DNA of 64,000 bases from Serpentinimonas raichei (GTDB taxonomy: Bacteria > Pseudomonadota > Gammaproteobacteria > Burkholderiales > Burkholderiaceae_C): positions 1 to 64,000 of the forward strand of contig NZ_AP014568.1 of assembly GCF_000828895.1 (NCBI RefSeq), written 5' to 3'. The notes beneath the pieces were generated by a model, which was not told the origin of the DNA, did not search any database, and was given only the letters and a program-made list of their open reading frames with translations. Position numbers and translations under genes: made by a program. Shown here in pieces: positions 1-12,466 of this stretch; position 1 is the first letter of the stretch, and each line of letters opens with the position of its first letter.

Positions 1-1461
1 ATGTCCCTAGTCTTGATTCCGCCCGAAGTCTCGGAGCCTGCGGAGGCTTTGTGGTCGGCCTGTGTGCAGCGCCTGGCGCTCGAACTGCCGGCGCAGCAGT
101 TCAACACCTGGATCCGCCCCTTGGCGGCCCAGGTGTCGCAGACGGCCGACTCGGTCACGCTGCTGTTGCCAAGCCGCTTCAAGCTCGACTGCATCCGCAC
201 CCAGTACGCTGCCCGCATCGCCGCTGCCTTGCAGGCGGTGGCCGGGCGGCCGGTGGCGCTCGAGCTGGTGCTGGCCAGCCGCCCAAGCGCGCGCGCCACC
301 CTTGGCAAACCAGCGCCGGCCCGTGCCACACCGGCCGACGCGGCGGCGGATGCGCTCGGGCACGATGCCGAGGCTTGGACCATGGAGCCGGCTTCCAGTC
401 CCGTAGCCGCCAGCGCCGCCACGGCCAAGCGGGTTGAGCCGCTGCATCGGCTCAACAGCGGGCTGACTTTTGCCACCTTGGTCGAGGGCACGGCCAACCG
501 CATGGCGCGCGCGGCCGCCATGCACGTGGCGCACCATCCGGGCCAGCTCTACAACCCCTTGTTTATCTATGGTGGCGTGGGCTTGGGCAAAACGCACCTG
601 ATGCACGCCATCGGCAACCAGTTGCTGGCGGGGCGCTCAGCGGCCAAGGTGCTCTACGTCCACGCCGAACAGTTTGTGACGGACGTGGTCAAGTCGTACC
701 AGCGCAAAACTTTTGATGAGTTCAAGGCGCGCTACCACTCGTTGGACTTGCTGCTGATCGACGATGTGCAGTTCTTTGCCAACAAAGAGCGCACGCAGGA
801 GGAGTTTTTCAACGCCTTCGAGGCGCTGCTGGCCAAAAAAAGCCACATCGTCATGACCAGCGACACCTACCCCAAGGGGCTGGCCGACATCCACGAGCGG
901 CTGGTGTCGCGCTTCGATGCCGGCCTGACGGTGGCCATCGAGCCGCCCGAGCTCGAAATGCGGGTGGCCATTCTGATCAGCAAGGCCGAGGCCGAAGCGG
1001 CGGCGTTGCCCGAGGATGTGGCCTTTTTCGTGGCCAAGAACGTGCGCTCCAACGTGCGCGAGCTCGAAGGGGCGCTGCGCAAAATTCTGGCCTACTCGCG
1101 CTTCAACCACAAAGAGATTTCGATCGCGTTGGCGCGCGAGGCGCTGCGCGACTTGCTCAGCATCCAGAACCGCCAGATCTCGGTCGAGAACATTCAGAAA
1201 ACGGTGGCCGACTTTTACAAGATCAAGGTCGCCGACATGTACTCGCGCAAGCGGCCTGCCAACATCGCACGGCCACGCCAGATCGCCATGTTTCTGGCCA
1301 AGGAGCTGACGCAAAAGAGCCTGCCCGAAATCGGTGAGCTGTTTGGCGGGCGCGACCACACCACGGTGCTGCACGCGGTGCGCAAGATCGCCGCCGAGCG
1401 CCAGACCCTGAGCGAGCTCAACCAGCAGTTGCACGTGCTGGAGCAAACCCTCAAGGGCTAA
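1..1461 (+). CDS. dnaA: Chromosomal replication initiator DnaA
   Basis: Replication initiator that binds oriC and opens the duplex, acting with ATP in the cytoplasm. The 486-residue protein shows the N-terminal DnaB-interaction domain (1-85), a low-complexity Ala/Pro linker (about 95-145), an AAA+ core with Walker A GGVGLGKT (191-198) and Walker B LLLIDD (250-255), and a C-terminal helix-turn-helix with the DnaA signature around [15 protein letters not shown]. The ATG is base 1 of the window, so promoter and oriC must lie upstream, outside what is shown. The next genes are dnaN and gyrB, the classic origin order. Identification is secure. Confidence 0.98.
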   Translation: MSLVLIPPEVSEPAEALWSACVQRLALELPAQQFNTWIRPLAAQVSQTADSVTLLLPSRFKLDCIRTQYAARIAAALQAVAGRPVALELVLASRPSARATLGKPAPARATPADAAADALGHDAEAWTMEPASSPVAASAATAKRVEPLHRLNSGLTFATLVEGTANRMARAAAMHVAHHPGQLYNPLFIYGGVGLGKTHLMHAIGNQLLAGRSAAKVLYVHAEQFVTDVVKSYQRKTFDEFKARYHSLDLLLIDDVQFFANKERTQEEFFNAFEALLAKKSHIVMTSDTYPKGLADIHERLVSRFDAGLTVAIEPPELEMRVAILISKAEAEAAALPEDVAFFVAKNVRSNVRELEGALRKILAYSRFNHKEISIALAREALRDLLSIQNRQISVENIQKTVADFYKIKVADMYSRKRPANIARPRQIAMFLAKELTQKSLPEIGELFGGRDHTTVLHAVRKIAAERQTLSELNQQLHVLEQTLKG

Positions 1462-1596
1462 ACCCTTACCAAGGCCCACCGATGCCCAGCGCCGTGCCCT
1501 TTAAACCTGCAACAATTCAGCCGATGGCCTGTGGCCGGCTGCCTGAGCCGCCGCACGGCTTCACCCTTTAACTGAACTCGAACCGAAAGCCCGCCC

Positions 1597-2703
1597 ATGA
1601 TCGTTGTGCAATCGACCCAAGACAAGCTGTTGGCCGCCCTGCAGGCGGTGTCGGGCATTGTGGAGCGCCGCCACACCATGCCGGTGCTGGCCAATGTGCT
1701 GCTGCGCAAAGTCGGGGGCTTGGTGGAGCTGACCACCAGCGACCTCGAAATCCAGATTCGCACCCAGGCCGAGCTTGGGGGCGACGAGGGCGCCTTTGCC
1801 ACCACGGTGGGCGCGCGCAAGCTGATCGACATTTTGCGCACCCTGCCGGCCGAACAAAAAGTCACGCTGGAGGCGCAGCAGTCCAAACTCATCCTAAAGG
1901 GCGGCAAATCACGCTTCACGCTGCAAACCCTGCCCGCCGAAGATTTTCCGCTGGTGCAGCAGGCCCCCAGCTTCGGCCCAACCTTCAGCGTGCCGCAAAA
2001 GGTGTTCAAGAGCTTGCTGGGCCAAGTCTCCTTTGCCATGGCGGTGCAAGACATCCGCTTCTACTTGAATGGCATTTTGTTCGTCGCCGAAGGCAAGACC
2101 CTGAGTCTGGTGGCCACCGACGGGCACCGGTTGGCCTTCTCCAGCGCCGCGCTCGAGGTCGAGGTGCCCAAACAAGAGGTGATCCTCCCACGCAAGACGG
2201 TGCTGGAGTTGCAGCGGCTGCTGTCGCAGGCCGAGGGCGAAGTCGAACTGCAATTTGCCTCCAACCAAGCCCGCTTCAGCTTTGGCGGCCTAGAGTTCAT
2301 CAGCAAGCTGGTGGAGGGCAAGTTCCCGGACTACCACCGCGTCATCCCGCGCCAGCACCCGCACGTGCTGTTGCTGGGTCGCCAGCCGCTGCTGGCCGCG
2401 CTGCAACGCGCCGCCCTCATGACCAGCGACAAGTTCAAGGGTGTGCGCCTAAGCCTGGAGCCCGGTGTGTTGCGGCTGGTGGCGCACAACGCCGAGCAGG
2501 AAGAGGCGCTGGACGAGCTCGACATCGAGTACCAGGGGCCCATGATCGAGATGGGCTTCAACGTCACCTACCTGATCGAGGGCTTGAGCAACATGGGCCA
2601 GGAGATGGTGCGCTTGGAGCTGGCCGATAACAACGCCTCGGCGCTGTTGACCATTCCCGAACACGAGAGCTACAAATACGTGGTGATGCCGATGCGCATC
2701 TGA
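1597..2703 (+). CDS. dnaN: DNA polymerase III beta subunit (sliding clamp)
   Basis: Ring-shaped processivity clamp that tethers polymerase III to DNA. The 368-residue length and the C-terminal end (HESYKYVVMPMRI) are those of the family, and the three clamp subdomains fill the whole protein. It follows dnaA after 135 bases, a spacer in which I saw no DnaA box or terminator, so co-transcription with dnaA is likely. gyrB follows 89 bases downstream. No unusual features. Confidence 0.98.
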   Translation: MIVVQSTQDKLLAALQAVSGIVERRHTMPVLANVLLRKVGGLVELTTSDLEIQIRTQAELGGDEGAFATTVGARKLIDILRTLPAEQKVTLEAQQSKLILKGGKSRFTLQTLPAEDFPLVQQAPSFGPTFSVPQKVFKSLLGQVSFAMAVQDIRFYLNGILFVAEGKTLSLVATDGHRLAFSSAALEVEVPKQEVILPRKTVLELQRLLSQAEGEVELQFASNQARFSFGGLEFISKLVEGKFPDYHRVIPRQHPHVLLLGRQPLLAALQRAALMTSDKFKGVRLSLEPGVLRLVAHNAEQEEALDELDIEYQGPMIEMGFNVTYLIEGLSNMGQEMVRLELADNNASALLTIPEHESYKYVVMPMRI

Positions 2704-2789
2704 GCCCCACGCCGCCGGCTGCGCTTGCTGCGCCTTTTGACCCCCAGCGCCCGCCTTTGTGCGGGCGGTGCGTTTGATGAGAGTTGTGA

Positions 2790-5429
<2,640 letters not shown>

Positions 5430-5435
5430 GGCAAT

Positions 5436-7358
5436 TCAGTCTCCTGTGACGCCGGGCCCGGTGGCGCCGTCGAAGCCCAATTGGGCCAGCAGCGGCAGGT
5501 CGTCGGCGCTCTCGACCCCTTGGGCAATGACCGTGATGCCCAGCGCATGCGCCATGGTGCACAGCCCGCGCAAAAATTCTTGGTTGCCTGGGTTTTGGCC
5601 TATGCCGCGCACGAAGCTGGGGTGCACCTTGATGTAGTCCAGCCCCAAGCCGGCCAGTTTGCCGTTGCTGGCAAACTGCTGGCCAAAGTATTCGATCCCA
5701 ACCCGGCAGCCCAGCACCTTGAGGCTGCGCACGAGGTCGCAAAAGGCATCGAACTGCTTGTACACCCCGTACTCCGGCACTTCAAACAAGAGCCGCGGGC
5801 ACAGTGGTGCAAAGCCCTGCAGCAGTTGCACCAATTGGTTGCGAAAGCCAAAATCGGCAATTGTTTCGGCCGACAGGTTGACCGCCACATCGCCGCTGAC
5901 TTGGCGCAGGTGTTCCAGCGCCAGTTGCACCACGCCCAAGTCGATGGGGGCGGTGAGGTTGAGGCTGGCGGCCATGGGCATGAAGTCGCCCGCGCTGAGC
6001 AACTGCCCTTCGCTGCCCAGCCGCAGGCGGATCATCCCCTCTTGGTGCAGGGGCTGCTTCGGGTCGCGTTGCACCACCGGGTAGAAAGCCAGGCTCAGCC
6101 GCCCGCCGTGCACCGCTTCGGTGAGCAGGGTGCGCCAGCGTTCGGCCGGCAGACTGAATTGACCCGCGTCTTCGCGTTCGTCGGCGTGCCAGCGGTTGGG
6201 GCCTTTGGTGCGCGCCAGCGCCAGCGCCTGATCGGCCCGCGTGAGCAAGTCGGGCAGGCTTTGCGGGCGCACATATCCCACCGCCGCCAAGTGGAACAGA
6301 TCGGGGAACTCGGGTTCCCAGTCGGGCAGCCAGTTGCGCCACAGGCGCTCGTAGAGCAGTTGCGCGGCTTCGGTCGGTGAGGCCAGTGTCGGGCAGACGA
6401 TGGCGAACTCGCCCCCCTTGATGCGTCCCGAGCGCTGGCCCGGATTTTCCTGGTCGCAGCCCTGCAACACGGAGCCGAGGGCACGCAGCAACTGGTCGGC
6501 GCGCTGGTGCCCAAACTTGGCGTTGAGCTCGTTGAGGTGGGCCAGCCGCACCAGCACCAAGGTGCCCGCAGAGCCGAACTGTTCGCCGCTGAGCGCCTCG
6601 CGCAGGTAGGACAAAAAGTGCTCCCGGTTCGCCAATCCGGTGACGGGATCGAGGTTGACGCGCTTGCTCAGAGCCTCGAGCCGGGTCGACTCGTCGGCAA
6701 ACATGGCTTGGATGCGGCCGGCCATGTCGTTCATGGCGCGGCTGACGGCGCGCAGCTCGGGCGTGCGCGGTTCGGGTTGGGTCAGGAAGCGGCGCTCCGA
6801 GATGGCCTGCGCCTGCTGCACCACCGCCCCGAGTGGGCGCGTGATGACGCGCAGCGCGTAGCTCCCCAGCAGGCCGGTGAAGAGGGCGCCCAACACAAAC
6901 CAGAGCAGCAAATCCAGCGTGCCTTGCCACAGATTTTTGTAGGCAAACTGCTCGTTGCTGGCCAGCACCACGGTGCCAAACTGGCGCCAGCCATCTTGCA
7001 CCTGGGCCCGGCCCGGTTCGGCTTCGAGCGGAATCAGTTGCGCAAACCAGCTTGGCGCCCCCACCACCTCGCCTTCAAACACCCGTTCCACCAGGGTTTC
7101 GCCGGTGGGGCTGACGATGCGGATGAAGCGGTAGTGACCGGCGTCGAACTGGGCCGAGACCAGCAGCTCCACCGTCATCGGGTCTTTGTCGAGCTGCGTC
7201 AGGGCCAGCGCCAGCGAGGTGGCGTTGTCGATGTTCTTGATCTGCAACTGCTGCTGCAAGTAGGCGCGCGCCGACAGCACGTTGACGATCAGGCTGCCGC
7301 CAAAGGCGATCGCCATCACCACGATGATGGCCAACCAGAGTTGCTTGACTAATGACAT
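5436..7358 (-). CDS. lapD: LapD-type c-di-GMP receptor with degenerate GGDEF and EAL domains
   Basis: Inner-membrane c-di-GMP sensor that, when bound to the nucleotide, sequesters the periplasmic protease LapG and so keeps a giant adhesin on the surface. The ATG at 7358 follows an AAGGGGAA Shine-Dalgarno and gives 640 residues: TM1 (7-29), a periplasmic segment with a conserved-looking Trp124, TM2 (150-170), HAMP, a GGDEF domain whose motif reads KGGEF (314-318), and an EAL domain with EGM (440-442) and IEYFG (555-559). Both enzymatic motifs are degenerate, as known for LapD, so a receptor rather than an enzyme is expected. lapG lies 40 bases upstream on the same strand. Confidence 0.9.
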   Translation of the reverse strand: MSLVKQLWLAIIVVMAIAFGGSLIVNVLSARAYLQQQLQIKNIDNATSLALALTQLDKDPMTVELLVSAQFDAGHYRFIRIVSPTGETLVERVFEGEVVGAPSWFAQLIPLEAEPGRAQVQDGWRQFGTVVLASNEQFAYKNLWQGTLDLLLWFVLGALFTGLLGSYALRVITRPLGAVVQQAQAISERRFLTQPEPRTPELRAVSRAMNDMAGRIQAMFADESTRLEALSKRVNLDPVTGLANREHFLSYLREALSGEQFGSAGTLVLVRLAHLNELNAKFGHQRADQLLRALGSVLQGCDQENPGQRSGRIKGGEFAIVCPTLASPTEAAQLLYERLWRNWLPDWEPEFPDLFHLAAVGYVRPQSLPDLLTRADQALALARTKGPNRWHADEREDAGQFSLPAERWRTLLTEAVHGGRLSLAFYPVVQRDPKQPLHQEGMIRLRLGSEGQLLSAGDFMPMAASLNLTAPIDLGVVQLALEHLRQVSGDVAVNLSAETIADFGFRNQLVQLLQGFAPLCPRLLFEVPEYGVYKQFDAFCDLVRSLKVLGCRVGIEYFGQQFASNGKLAGLGLDYIKVHPSFVRGIGQNPGNQEFLRGLCTMAHALGITVIAQGVESADDLPLLAQLGFDGATGPGVTGD

Positions 7359-7398
7359 GACGGTTCCCCTTGGGATGTAAACAGGAGCAGGCGGTGCT

Positions 7399-8076
7399 TC
7401 ACAGCCCCTCCCTGGACATGCGCTCGAGCACATCGCGCCAGCGCGACAGGCGCGCCGTCGAACTGGCGACTTGTTGCGTCTGCCCGGCCACCCACAGCCC
7501 TTCGCTGTTGAAGCTAAACAAGGGCGTGAGATCGGGGCGGCTCGAAGCGGGCCGAACGCTGGTGATGAGATTGTCCAAGATCAGTGGCTCGGCGAGCGGC
7601 GTTTCAAAAAAGCCCAGCACCATGTGTGCCTCGGTCAGGGCGCCAGCGGTGCGCGCGCGCACGTAGATCAGGCGCATCTGCTCGTTGGGCACACCCAGCA
7701 GCAGCAACGTAACGTATTTGGCAATCGAGTAGTCTTCGCAGTCGCCGCTGGCACGGCCCATGAATTCCAGCGGTGTGGCCCAGTAATCGGCTTGGCCCCA
7801 GACCGTGGGGTCGAGCGCAAAAACGATGCGGCGATTAAAGAAATTGTTCACCATTTGCAACTGGCGCTCGACCGGTTGCGTGCGCGCTTGCTCCATCATG
7901 CTGCGCCAAGCGGCCACGGTTTGCGCGGCCTGCGGGCCGAAGCGCTCTTGAGCCAGGCGCTGCTTGAGATCCAGATTGGGACTGGCCCAGCCCAAGCCCA
8001 AGCCTGCCAACACCAGCGCCCACACCAGAGCCAAGAGGGGCAGTCCCAGTGTTAGGGGGGTGCGTGAAAAGCGCAT
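7399..8076 (-). CDS. lapG: LapG-type periplasmic transglutaminase-like cysteine protease
   Basis: Calcium-dependent periplasmic protease that clips the N-terminus of LapA-type adhesins to release biofilm cells; LapD inhibits it. From the ATG at 8076 the protein has 225 residues with an N-terminal hydrophobic export segment (8-28) and the triad Cys113 (in GDCEDYS), His151 (in EAHMVLGF) and Asp168 (in LILDNL). An in-frame GTG five codons upstream (8091) is an alternative start; neither has a good Shine-Dalgarno. It precedes lapD in the same operon and is divergent from the TolC-OmpA gene. The adhesin substrate is not in this window. Confidence 0.9.
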   Translation of the reverse strand: MRFSRTPLTLGLPLLALVWALVLAGLGLGWASPNLDLKQRLAQERFGPQAAQTVAAWRSMMEQARTQPVERQLQMVNNFFNRRIVFALDPTVWGQADYWATPLEFMGRASGDCEDYSIAKYVTLLLLGVPNEQMRLIYVRARTAGALTEAHMVLGFFETPLAEPLILDNLITSVRPASSRPDLTPLFSFNSEGLWVAGQTQQVASSTARLSRWRDVLERMSREGL

Positions 8077-8210
8077 GAGCCAGATGGGCACGGGTGGTGG
8101 TGGGCGGAAAGAAGGAGGGCAGTATGTGGTTTTTGTGCGGCAGTCTAAAATGATCGAAGCAATACTTGAGCGCGTCGGGCGAGAATTGCTTTAAGATGCG
8201 CCCCTAGCAT

Positions 8211-8225
8211 AGCTCAAGTTGAGCT
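8211..8225. promoter_or_regulatory. 15-bp perfect palindrome in the lapG / TolC-OmpA divergent region
   Basis: AGCTCAAGTTGAGCT is a perfect inverted repeat (7+1+7) placed 66 bases before the TolC-OmpA start. A plausible -10 box, TAGCAT (8205-8210), sits immediately to its left, so the palindrome would cover the transcription start. Its size and symmetry suggest a dimeric repressor site. No regulator is identified. Confidence 0.4.
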
Positions 8226-8290
8226 GGCTACCTTTGTTCAAGTAAGTCTTGTGTCCCGGAAAGTCCGGTGTACCAAAGAAAGGTCCCATC

Positions 8291-10237
8291 ATGCAAACGT
8301 TCTCTCTCTCTGTGGTGGCGCTGGCCGCCTTGTTTGGTGTAGGCGGCCTGCAGGCCCAAGTGACGCCAGCTCAGCCTGCTCCCGCAGCACCGGCTGCTGC
8401 ACCGGCCCCAGCGGCCACAGCCGCGGCGGCCCTGCCCGCACCCATGATCGAGGCCGTGCGCCAAGCCATCCTGAGCAACCCCGAGGTGCAGGCGCGCTGG
8501 TACAACTTCACCGCCTCCCAAGCCGAGCGCGACGCCGGCATGGCCGGCTGGCGGCCACAGGTGGATTTGAATTACGGCGTGGGCCGCGAAACCAACCGCG
8601 CACCAGGCAACAACACCGGCTGGTACACCCGGCACGGCGGCTCGCTCACGCTCAACCAGATGCTGTTCGACGGCGGCTTTACCCGCAACGAGGTGCAGCG
8701 GCTCGAATACGCCGAGTTGGTGCGCTACTACGAGCTGATGGAGGTGGTCGAGAGCGTGGCGCTGGAAGCGGCGCGCGCCTACGTCGATGTGGCGCGCTAC
8801 TCGGCCCTGACCGAGGAGGCCAAGCAAAACTACGTCGAGCACCGCATTTTGTCGGGCCAGATCGAGGAGCGCGTCGGCGCGGGCGTGGGGCGGCGCGTCG
8901 ATGCCGACCAATCGACTGGGCGCTTGGCGCTGGCCGAATCCAACCTGCTGACCGAAATCAGCAACCTGCACGATGTGAGCGCACGCTTCCAGCGCATCAT
9001 GGGCACGCTGGCGCCCACAACCTTGCCACCGCTGCGCGAAGGGTTGCGTCTGCCGGGGGTGCCCGCCACCATGACCGACGCGCTGCGCCAGGGTCTACCC
9101 AACAGCCCGACCATCAATGCGGCGTTTGAGAATGTGCGCTCCAGTCGCAGCCAGATCGAAGCGCGTCAGTCCGCCTTCTGGCCGCGGGTGGATTTCCGCG
9201 TGCGCCAAAGCTGGGGCCGCGACCTCAACAACGTCCCCGGCCGCACCCGCGACACCGTGGCCGAGGTGGTGCTCAACTACAACCTGTACCGCGGTGGGGC
9301 CGATCAAGCGCGCGAACGCCAGGCGGTGGAGCAAAACGCCCAAGCGCGCCAGTTGCAAGAACTGGCCTGCCGCAACGTGCGTCAGACGCTCACCATCGCT
9401 TTCAACGATGTGCAGCGCCTGAACGAGCAACTGGGCTTTTTGAACCAGCACCGGCTCTCGACTGAGGTGGCGCGCGACGCCTACCGGCAGCAGTTCGACA
9501 TCGGCCAGCGCACCCTGCTCGATTTGCTGGACTCACAAAACGAGTACTTCGAAGCCAGCCGCGCCTTCCTCAATGCGCAGTACAACCAGTTCTTGGCGCA
9601 GGCGCGCACGTTGGCGGCGATGGGCCAATTGACGGCCGCGCTGGGCGTGAACCGGCCCGACCAGCCGACGCTGGAGCAGCTCGGCCAAGACCGCGGTGCC
9701 CTGCCGCCCGAAGAACTCTGCCCCTTCGAGGCCCCGGCGCTGCTGGTGGTGGACAAGGCGCGCGCGGTGGCCGAGGCCCCGGTGCGGGCGCGGCCGGTGC
9801 TGCCGGCGGCTGCCCCGGCCGCCGCTGTCGCCCCCGCCGCGGTTCAGGCCCCAGCACCGGCTCCGGTTGCCGCACCAGCCCCGCAGCAAATCACGTTTGC
9901 CGCCGATGCGCTGTTCGACTTTGACCGCGCCGTGCTGCGCCCCGATGGCCGCCAGCGCCTCGACGAGGTGGTCGCGCGCATCCGCGCCATCAACCTCGAC
10001 GTGGTGATCGCGGTTGGCCACACCGACAGCATGGGCAGCGAGGCGCACAACCAGCGCCTGTCGCTGCGCCGCGCCGAGGCGGTCAAAGCCTATCTGGTGA
10101 ACCAGGGCGTGTCGGCCGAGCGCATTCGCACCGAAGGGCGCGGCGAGGCCCAGCCGGTGGCCAGCAACGACACGGCTCAAGGTCGGGCGCAAAACCGCCG
10201 GGTCGACATCACGGTGGTGGAGCAGCCGCGGCGCTGA
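8291..10237 (+). CDS. TolC-family outer-membrane efflux protein fused to an OmpA peptidoglycan-binding domain
   Basis: Probable outer-membrane channel of a type I secretion system, LapE-like, carrying its own cell-wall anchor. From the ATG at 8291 it has 648 residues: signal peptide (1-22, cleavage after LQA), an Ala/Pro linker, two OEP/TolC repeats (about 45-470), a second Ala/Pro-rich linker (about 489-530), and a C-terminal OmpA domain (about 531-640) with the conserved GHTDS...NQRLSLRRAEAV pattern for peptidoglycan binding. It is divergent from lapG-lapD, which supports a role in adhesin export. The inner-membrane ABC and membrane-fusion partners are not in the window. Confidence 0.88.
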   Translation: MQTFSLSVVALAALFGVGGLQAQVTPAQPAPAAPAAAPAPAATAAAALPAPMIEAVRQAILSNPEVQARWYNFTASQAERDAGMAGWRPQVDLNYGVGRETNRAPGNNTGWYTRHGGSLTLNQMLFDGGFTRNEVQRLEYAELVRYYELMEVVESVALEAARAYVDVARYSALTEEAKQNYVEHRILSGQIEERVGAGVGRRVDADQSTGRLALAESNLLTEISNLHDVSARFQRIMGTLAPTTLPPLREGLRLPGVPATMTDALRQGLPNSPTINAAFENVRSSRSQIEARQSAFWPRVDFRVRQSWGRDLNNVPGRTRDTVAEVVLNYNLYRGGADQARERQAVEQNAQARQLQELACRNVRQTLTIAFNDVQRLNEQLGFLNQHRLSTEVARDAYRQQFDIGQRTLLDLLDSQNEYFEASRAFLNAQYNQFLAQARTLAAMGQLTAALGVNRPDQPTLEQLGQDRGALPPEELCPFEAPALLVVDKARAVAEAPVRARPVLPAAAPAAAVAPAAVQAPAPAPVAAPAPQQITFAADALFDFDRAVLRPDGRQRLDEVVARIRAINLDVVIAVGHTDSMGSEAHNQRLSLRRAEAVKAYLVNQGVSAERIRTEGRGEAQPVASNDTAQGRAQNRRVDITVVEQPRR

Positions 10238-10248
10238 TTCTTGCTGTC

Positions 10249-11238
10249 TCAAACCCCGGCCGCGCTGGCCTGCAAGTCGGCGTGGTAGGAGCTGCGCACC
10301 AGCGGGCCGACGGCAGCGTGGTCAAAGCCCATGGCTTGGGCCTGCTGCTCGAACATTTTGAAGGTGTCGGGGTGCACGTAGCGGCGCACCGGCAGGTGGT
10401 GGCTGCTGGGCGCAAGGTACTGGCCGATGGTGAGCATGCTCACGCCGTGGGCGCGCAGGTCTTGCATCACGGCCAAAATTTCTTCATCGGTTTCGCCCAA
10501 ACCCAGCATCAGCCCGCTTTTGGTGGGGATGTGCGGCTGGCGCGCCTTGAACTTTTGCAGCAACTGCAGGCTAAAGGCGTAGTCGCTGCCGGGGCGGGCT
10601 TCTTTGTAGAGGCGCGGCACGGTTTCCAGGTTGTGGTTCATCACATCGGGCGGGGCGGCGCACAAAATATCCAAGGCGCGCTCATCGCGACCGCGAAAAT
10701 CGGGTACCAGCACCTCGATCTGGGTCTGGGGCGACAAGGCGCGCGTGCGCGCTATGCAGGCCACGAAATGCGCCGCGCCGCCATCGCGCAAGTCGTCGCG
10801 GTCCACGCTGGTGATCACCACGTATTTGAGCCCCAGCGCGGCGATGGTGCGCGCCAGCTTGTCGGGCTCCTCGGCGTCGAGGGGGTCTGGTCGGCCATGC
10901 CCGACGTCGCAAAAGGGGCAGCGCCGGGTGCACTTGTCGCCCATGATCATGAAGGTCGCGGTGCCCTTGCCAAAGCACTCGCCGATGTTGGGGCAGGAGG
11001 CCTCCTCGCACACCGTGACCAGCTTCTGGCTGCGCAACACCTCTTTGATTTCATAAAAGCGGCTGCCCGGCGCGGCGGCCTTGACGCGTATCCAGTCGGG
11101 TTTTTTCAGCACCTCGGCGGGCACGATTTTGATCGGGATGCGCGCCGTTTTGGCCTGGCTCTTTTGCTTGGCGCTGGCGTCGTAGGCGGCCGGGCTGGCG
11201 GCGGCGGGGTCGGTGCTGAGGGGGGTGGAGGTGTTCAT
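10249..11238 (-). CDS. lipA: Lipoyl synthase
   Basis: Radical SAM enzyme that inserts two sulfurs into octanoyl chains on E2 and GcvH proteins. The 329-residue protein has both cluster motifs: the auxiliary [12 protein letters not shown] set and the radical [11 protein letters not shown] set. An N-terminal extension of about 50 residues precedes the core. It is the last gene of a minus-strand DUF493-lipB-lipA operon, 44 bases after lipB, and converges on the TolC-OmpA gene with 11 bases between stops. Confidence 0.96.
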   Translation of the reverse strand: MNTSTPLSTDPAAASPAAYDASAKQKSQAKTARIPIKIVPAEVLKKPDWIRVKAAAPGSRFYEIKEVLRSQKLVTVCEEASCPNIGECFGKGTATFMIMGDKCTRRCPFCDVGHGRPDPLDAEEPDKLARTIAALGLKYVVITSVDRDDLRDGGAAHFVACIARTRALSPQTQIEVLVPDFRGRDERALDILCAAPPDVMNHNLETVPRLYKEARPGSDYAFSLQLLQKFKARQPHIPTKSGLMLGLGETDEEILAVMQDLRAHGVSMLTIGQYLAPSSHHLPVRRYVHPDTFKMFEQQAQAMGFDHAAVGPLVRSSYHADLQASAAGV

Positions 11239-11282
11239 GGGCGCATGTGAGGGGGTGCGGCGGAAAAGTGGGGCGGGGGGCT

Positions 11283-11975
11283 TTATTTGTACCCGAGCAA
11301 GTCCACCAGGTGGCGCAGCAGCAGCGGCTCCACCTCGGCCACCTCAACCGCTACCCCGATTGTAGATAGATCAACCGTTTGCAGCCCAGCGTAGCCGCAG
11401 GGGTTGATGCGGGCAAAGGGTTCCAGGTCCATCGCCACGTTCAAGGCCAGCCCGTGGTAGCTGCAGTGGCGGTGCACCTTGATGCCCAAGGCGGCGATCT
11501 TGCCCAAGCCCGCAAAGGGGTCGGAAGCCGGGCGTGGCCCGGTCAGGGCGGCGTGGTCAAAGGGGTCGGCTAGGCGCACATAAATACCCGGTGCGCCAGC
11601 GATGCGGTGCCCCGTGACACCCAACTGCGCCAGCGTGCGCAGCAGCGCCTCTTCGAGCCGGTGCACATACTGCTTCACGTACAAACCGGCGCGGCGCAAG
11701 TCCAGCAGCGGGTAGGCCACGAGCTGCCCCGGGCCGTGGTAGGTCACCTGGCCGCCGCGGTCGGACTGAAACACCGGGATGGCGCCCGGCTGCAGCAGGT
11801 GCGCGGCTTGGCCGGCCAGGCCTTGGGAGTAAACGGGGTGGTGCTGGCAGAGCCAGATTTCGTCGGCGCTATCGTGGCCGCGCTGCTGCGTGTAGGCGCG
11901 CATGGCCTCAAAGGTGGGCCCATAATCCACCTGCCCCAAGGGGCGCAGCAGCAAGCCGGGAAGTGCATCGGGCAT
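11283..11975 (-). CDS. lipB: Octanoyl-[acyl-carrier-protein]-protein N-octanoyltransferase
   Basis: Transfers octanoate from ACP to lipoyl domains, supplying the substrate of LipA. The 230-residue protein carries the family signature [12 protein letters not shown], the [18 protein letters not shown] block, the active-site Lys in [18 protein letters not shown] and the catalytic Cys in INPCGYAGL. Its ATG directly abuts the stop codon of the DUF493 gene, indicating translational coupling. Confidence 0.95.
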   Translation of the reverse strand: MPDALPGLLLRPLGQVDYGPTFEAMRAYTQQRGHDSADEIWLCQHHPVYSQGLAGQAAHLLQPGAIPVFQSDRGGQVTYHGPGQLVAYPLLDLRRAGLYVKQYVHRLEEALLRTLAQLGVTGHRIAGAPGIYVRLADPFDHAALTGPRPASDPFAGLGKIAALGIKVHRHCSYHGLALNVAMDLEPFARINPCGYAGLQTVDLSTIGVAVEVAEVEPLLLRHLVDLLGYK

Positions 11976-12245
11976 TTAGAGCACCACTTTAACGAGTGGG
12001 TGTGCGCTCAGGGCGCGGTAGAGCGCGTCAAGCTGCTCGCGGTTGTGCACCTGCACCGTGAGCGTCAAACCGAGGTAGTTGCCAGCCTTGCTCGGGCGTT
12101 GCTCCAAGGTGGCCGGGTCTAGCGCTGGGTCGAACTGCTGTGCCAGTTGCAGCATGGCCTCGACGAAGCCGGGCACGTTGTGCCCCATCACCTTGATCGG
12201 GAACTGGCAGGGGTATTCAATCAGCGAGTCGGATGGGGTGGGCAT
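11976..12245 (-). CDS. YbeD / DUF493 family protein
   Basis: Small 89-residue protein of the DUF493 (YbeD) family, recognised by the start DSLIEYPCQFPIKVMGH and the end ALSAHPLVKVVL. It forms a ferredoxin-like ACT-type fold in known members; its molecular function is not established, but it is very often next to lipB, as here. First gene of the lipoate operon, with no spacer before lipB. Confidence 0.85.
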   Translation of the reverse strand: MPTPSDSLIEYPCQFPIKVMGHNVPGFVEAMLQLAQQFDPALDPATLEQRPSKAGNYLGLTLTVQVHNREQLDALYRALSAHPLVKVVL

Positions 12246-12356
12246 GGCGGTATTATCGCGGCGCAGGACGGTGGGTGTGATGCGGGCGGGTGTGACTCAA
12301 ACATGACGCTTGCGTGAAATGCGTGCAAAAAACGGGAAGGGCTGCGGGTTTCTACG

Positions 12357-12362
12357 TATAAT
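12357..12362 (+). promoter_or_regulatory. -10 box of the atp operon promoter
   Basis: A perfect TATAAT lies 105 bases upstream of atpI in the spacer between the divergent lipoate and atp operons. No good -35 hexamer is present at 16-18 bases, so strength or activator dependence is uncertain. A start near 12369 would give a leader of about 98 nt. Confidence 0.5.
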
Positions 12363-12466
12363 GCGTTGGTTTTGAGGTTTCACCTGCGCGCAGCAATGCG
12401 GTGTTTTGGCGCCCCAAGTTTGTGCGCTGGCAGCTCGTCATCAATCAGTCGTTCGAGGTGTAGACC

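Noticed and set aside
1462..1596. Replication origin elements between dnaA and dnaN
   Set aside because: No TTATCCACA-like DnaA boxes or AT-rich repeats are present; the origin most likely lies upstream of dnaA, outside the window.
2748..2767. Hairpin CGCCCGC/GCGGGCG between dnaN and gyrB as a terminator
   Set aside because: The stem is real but no T tract follows and it is close to the gyrB start; termination cannot be supported.
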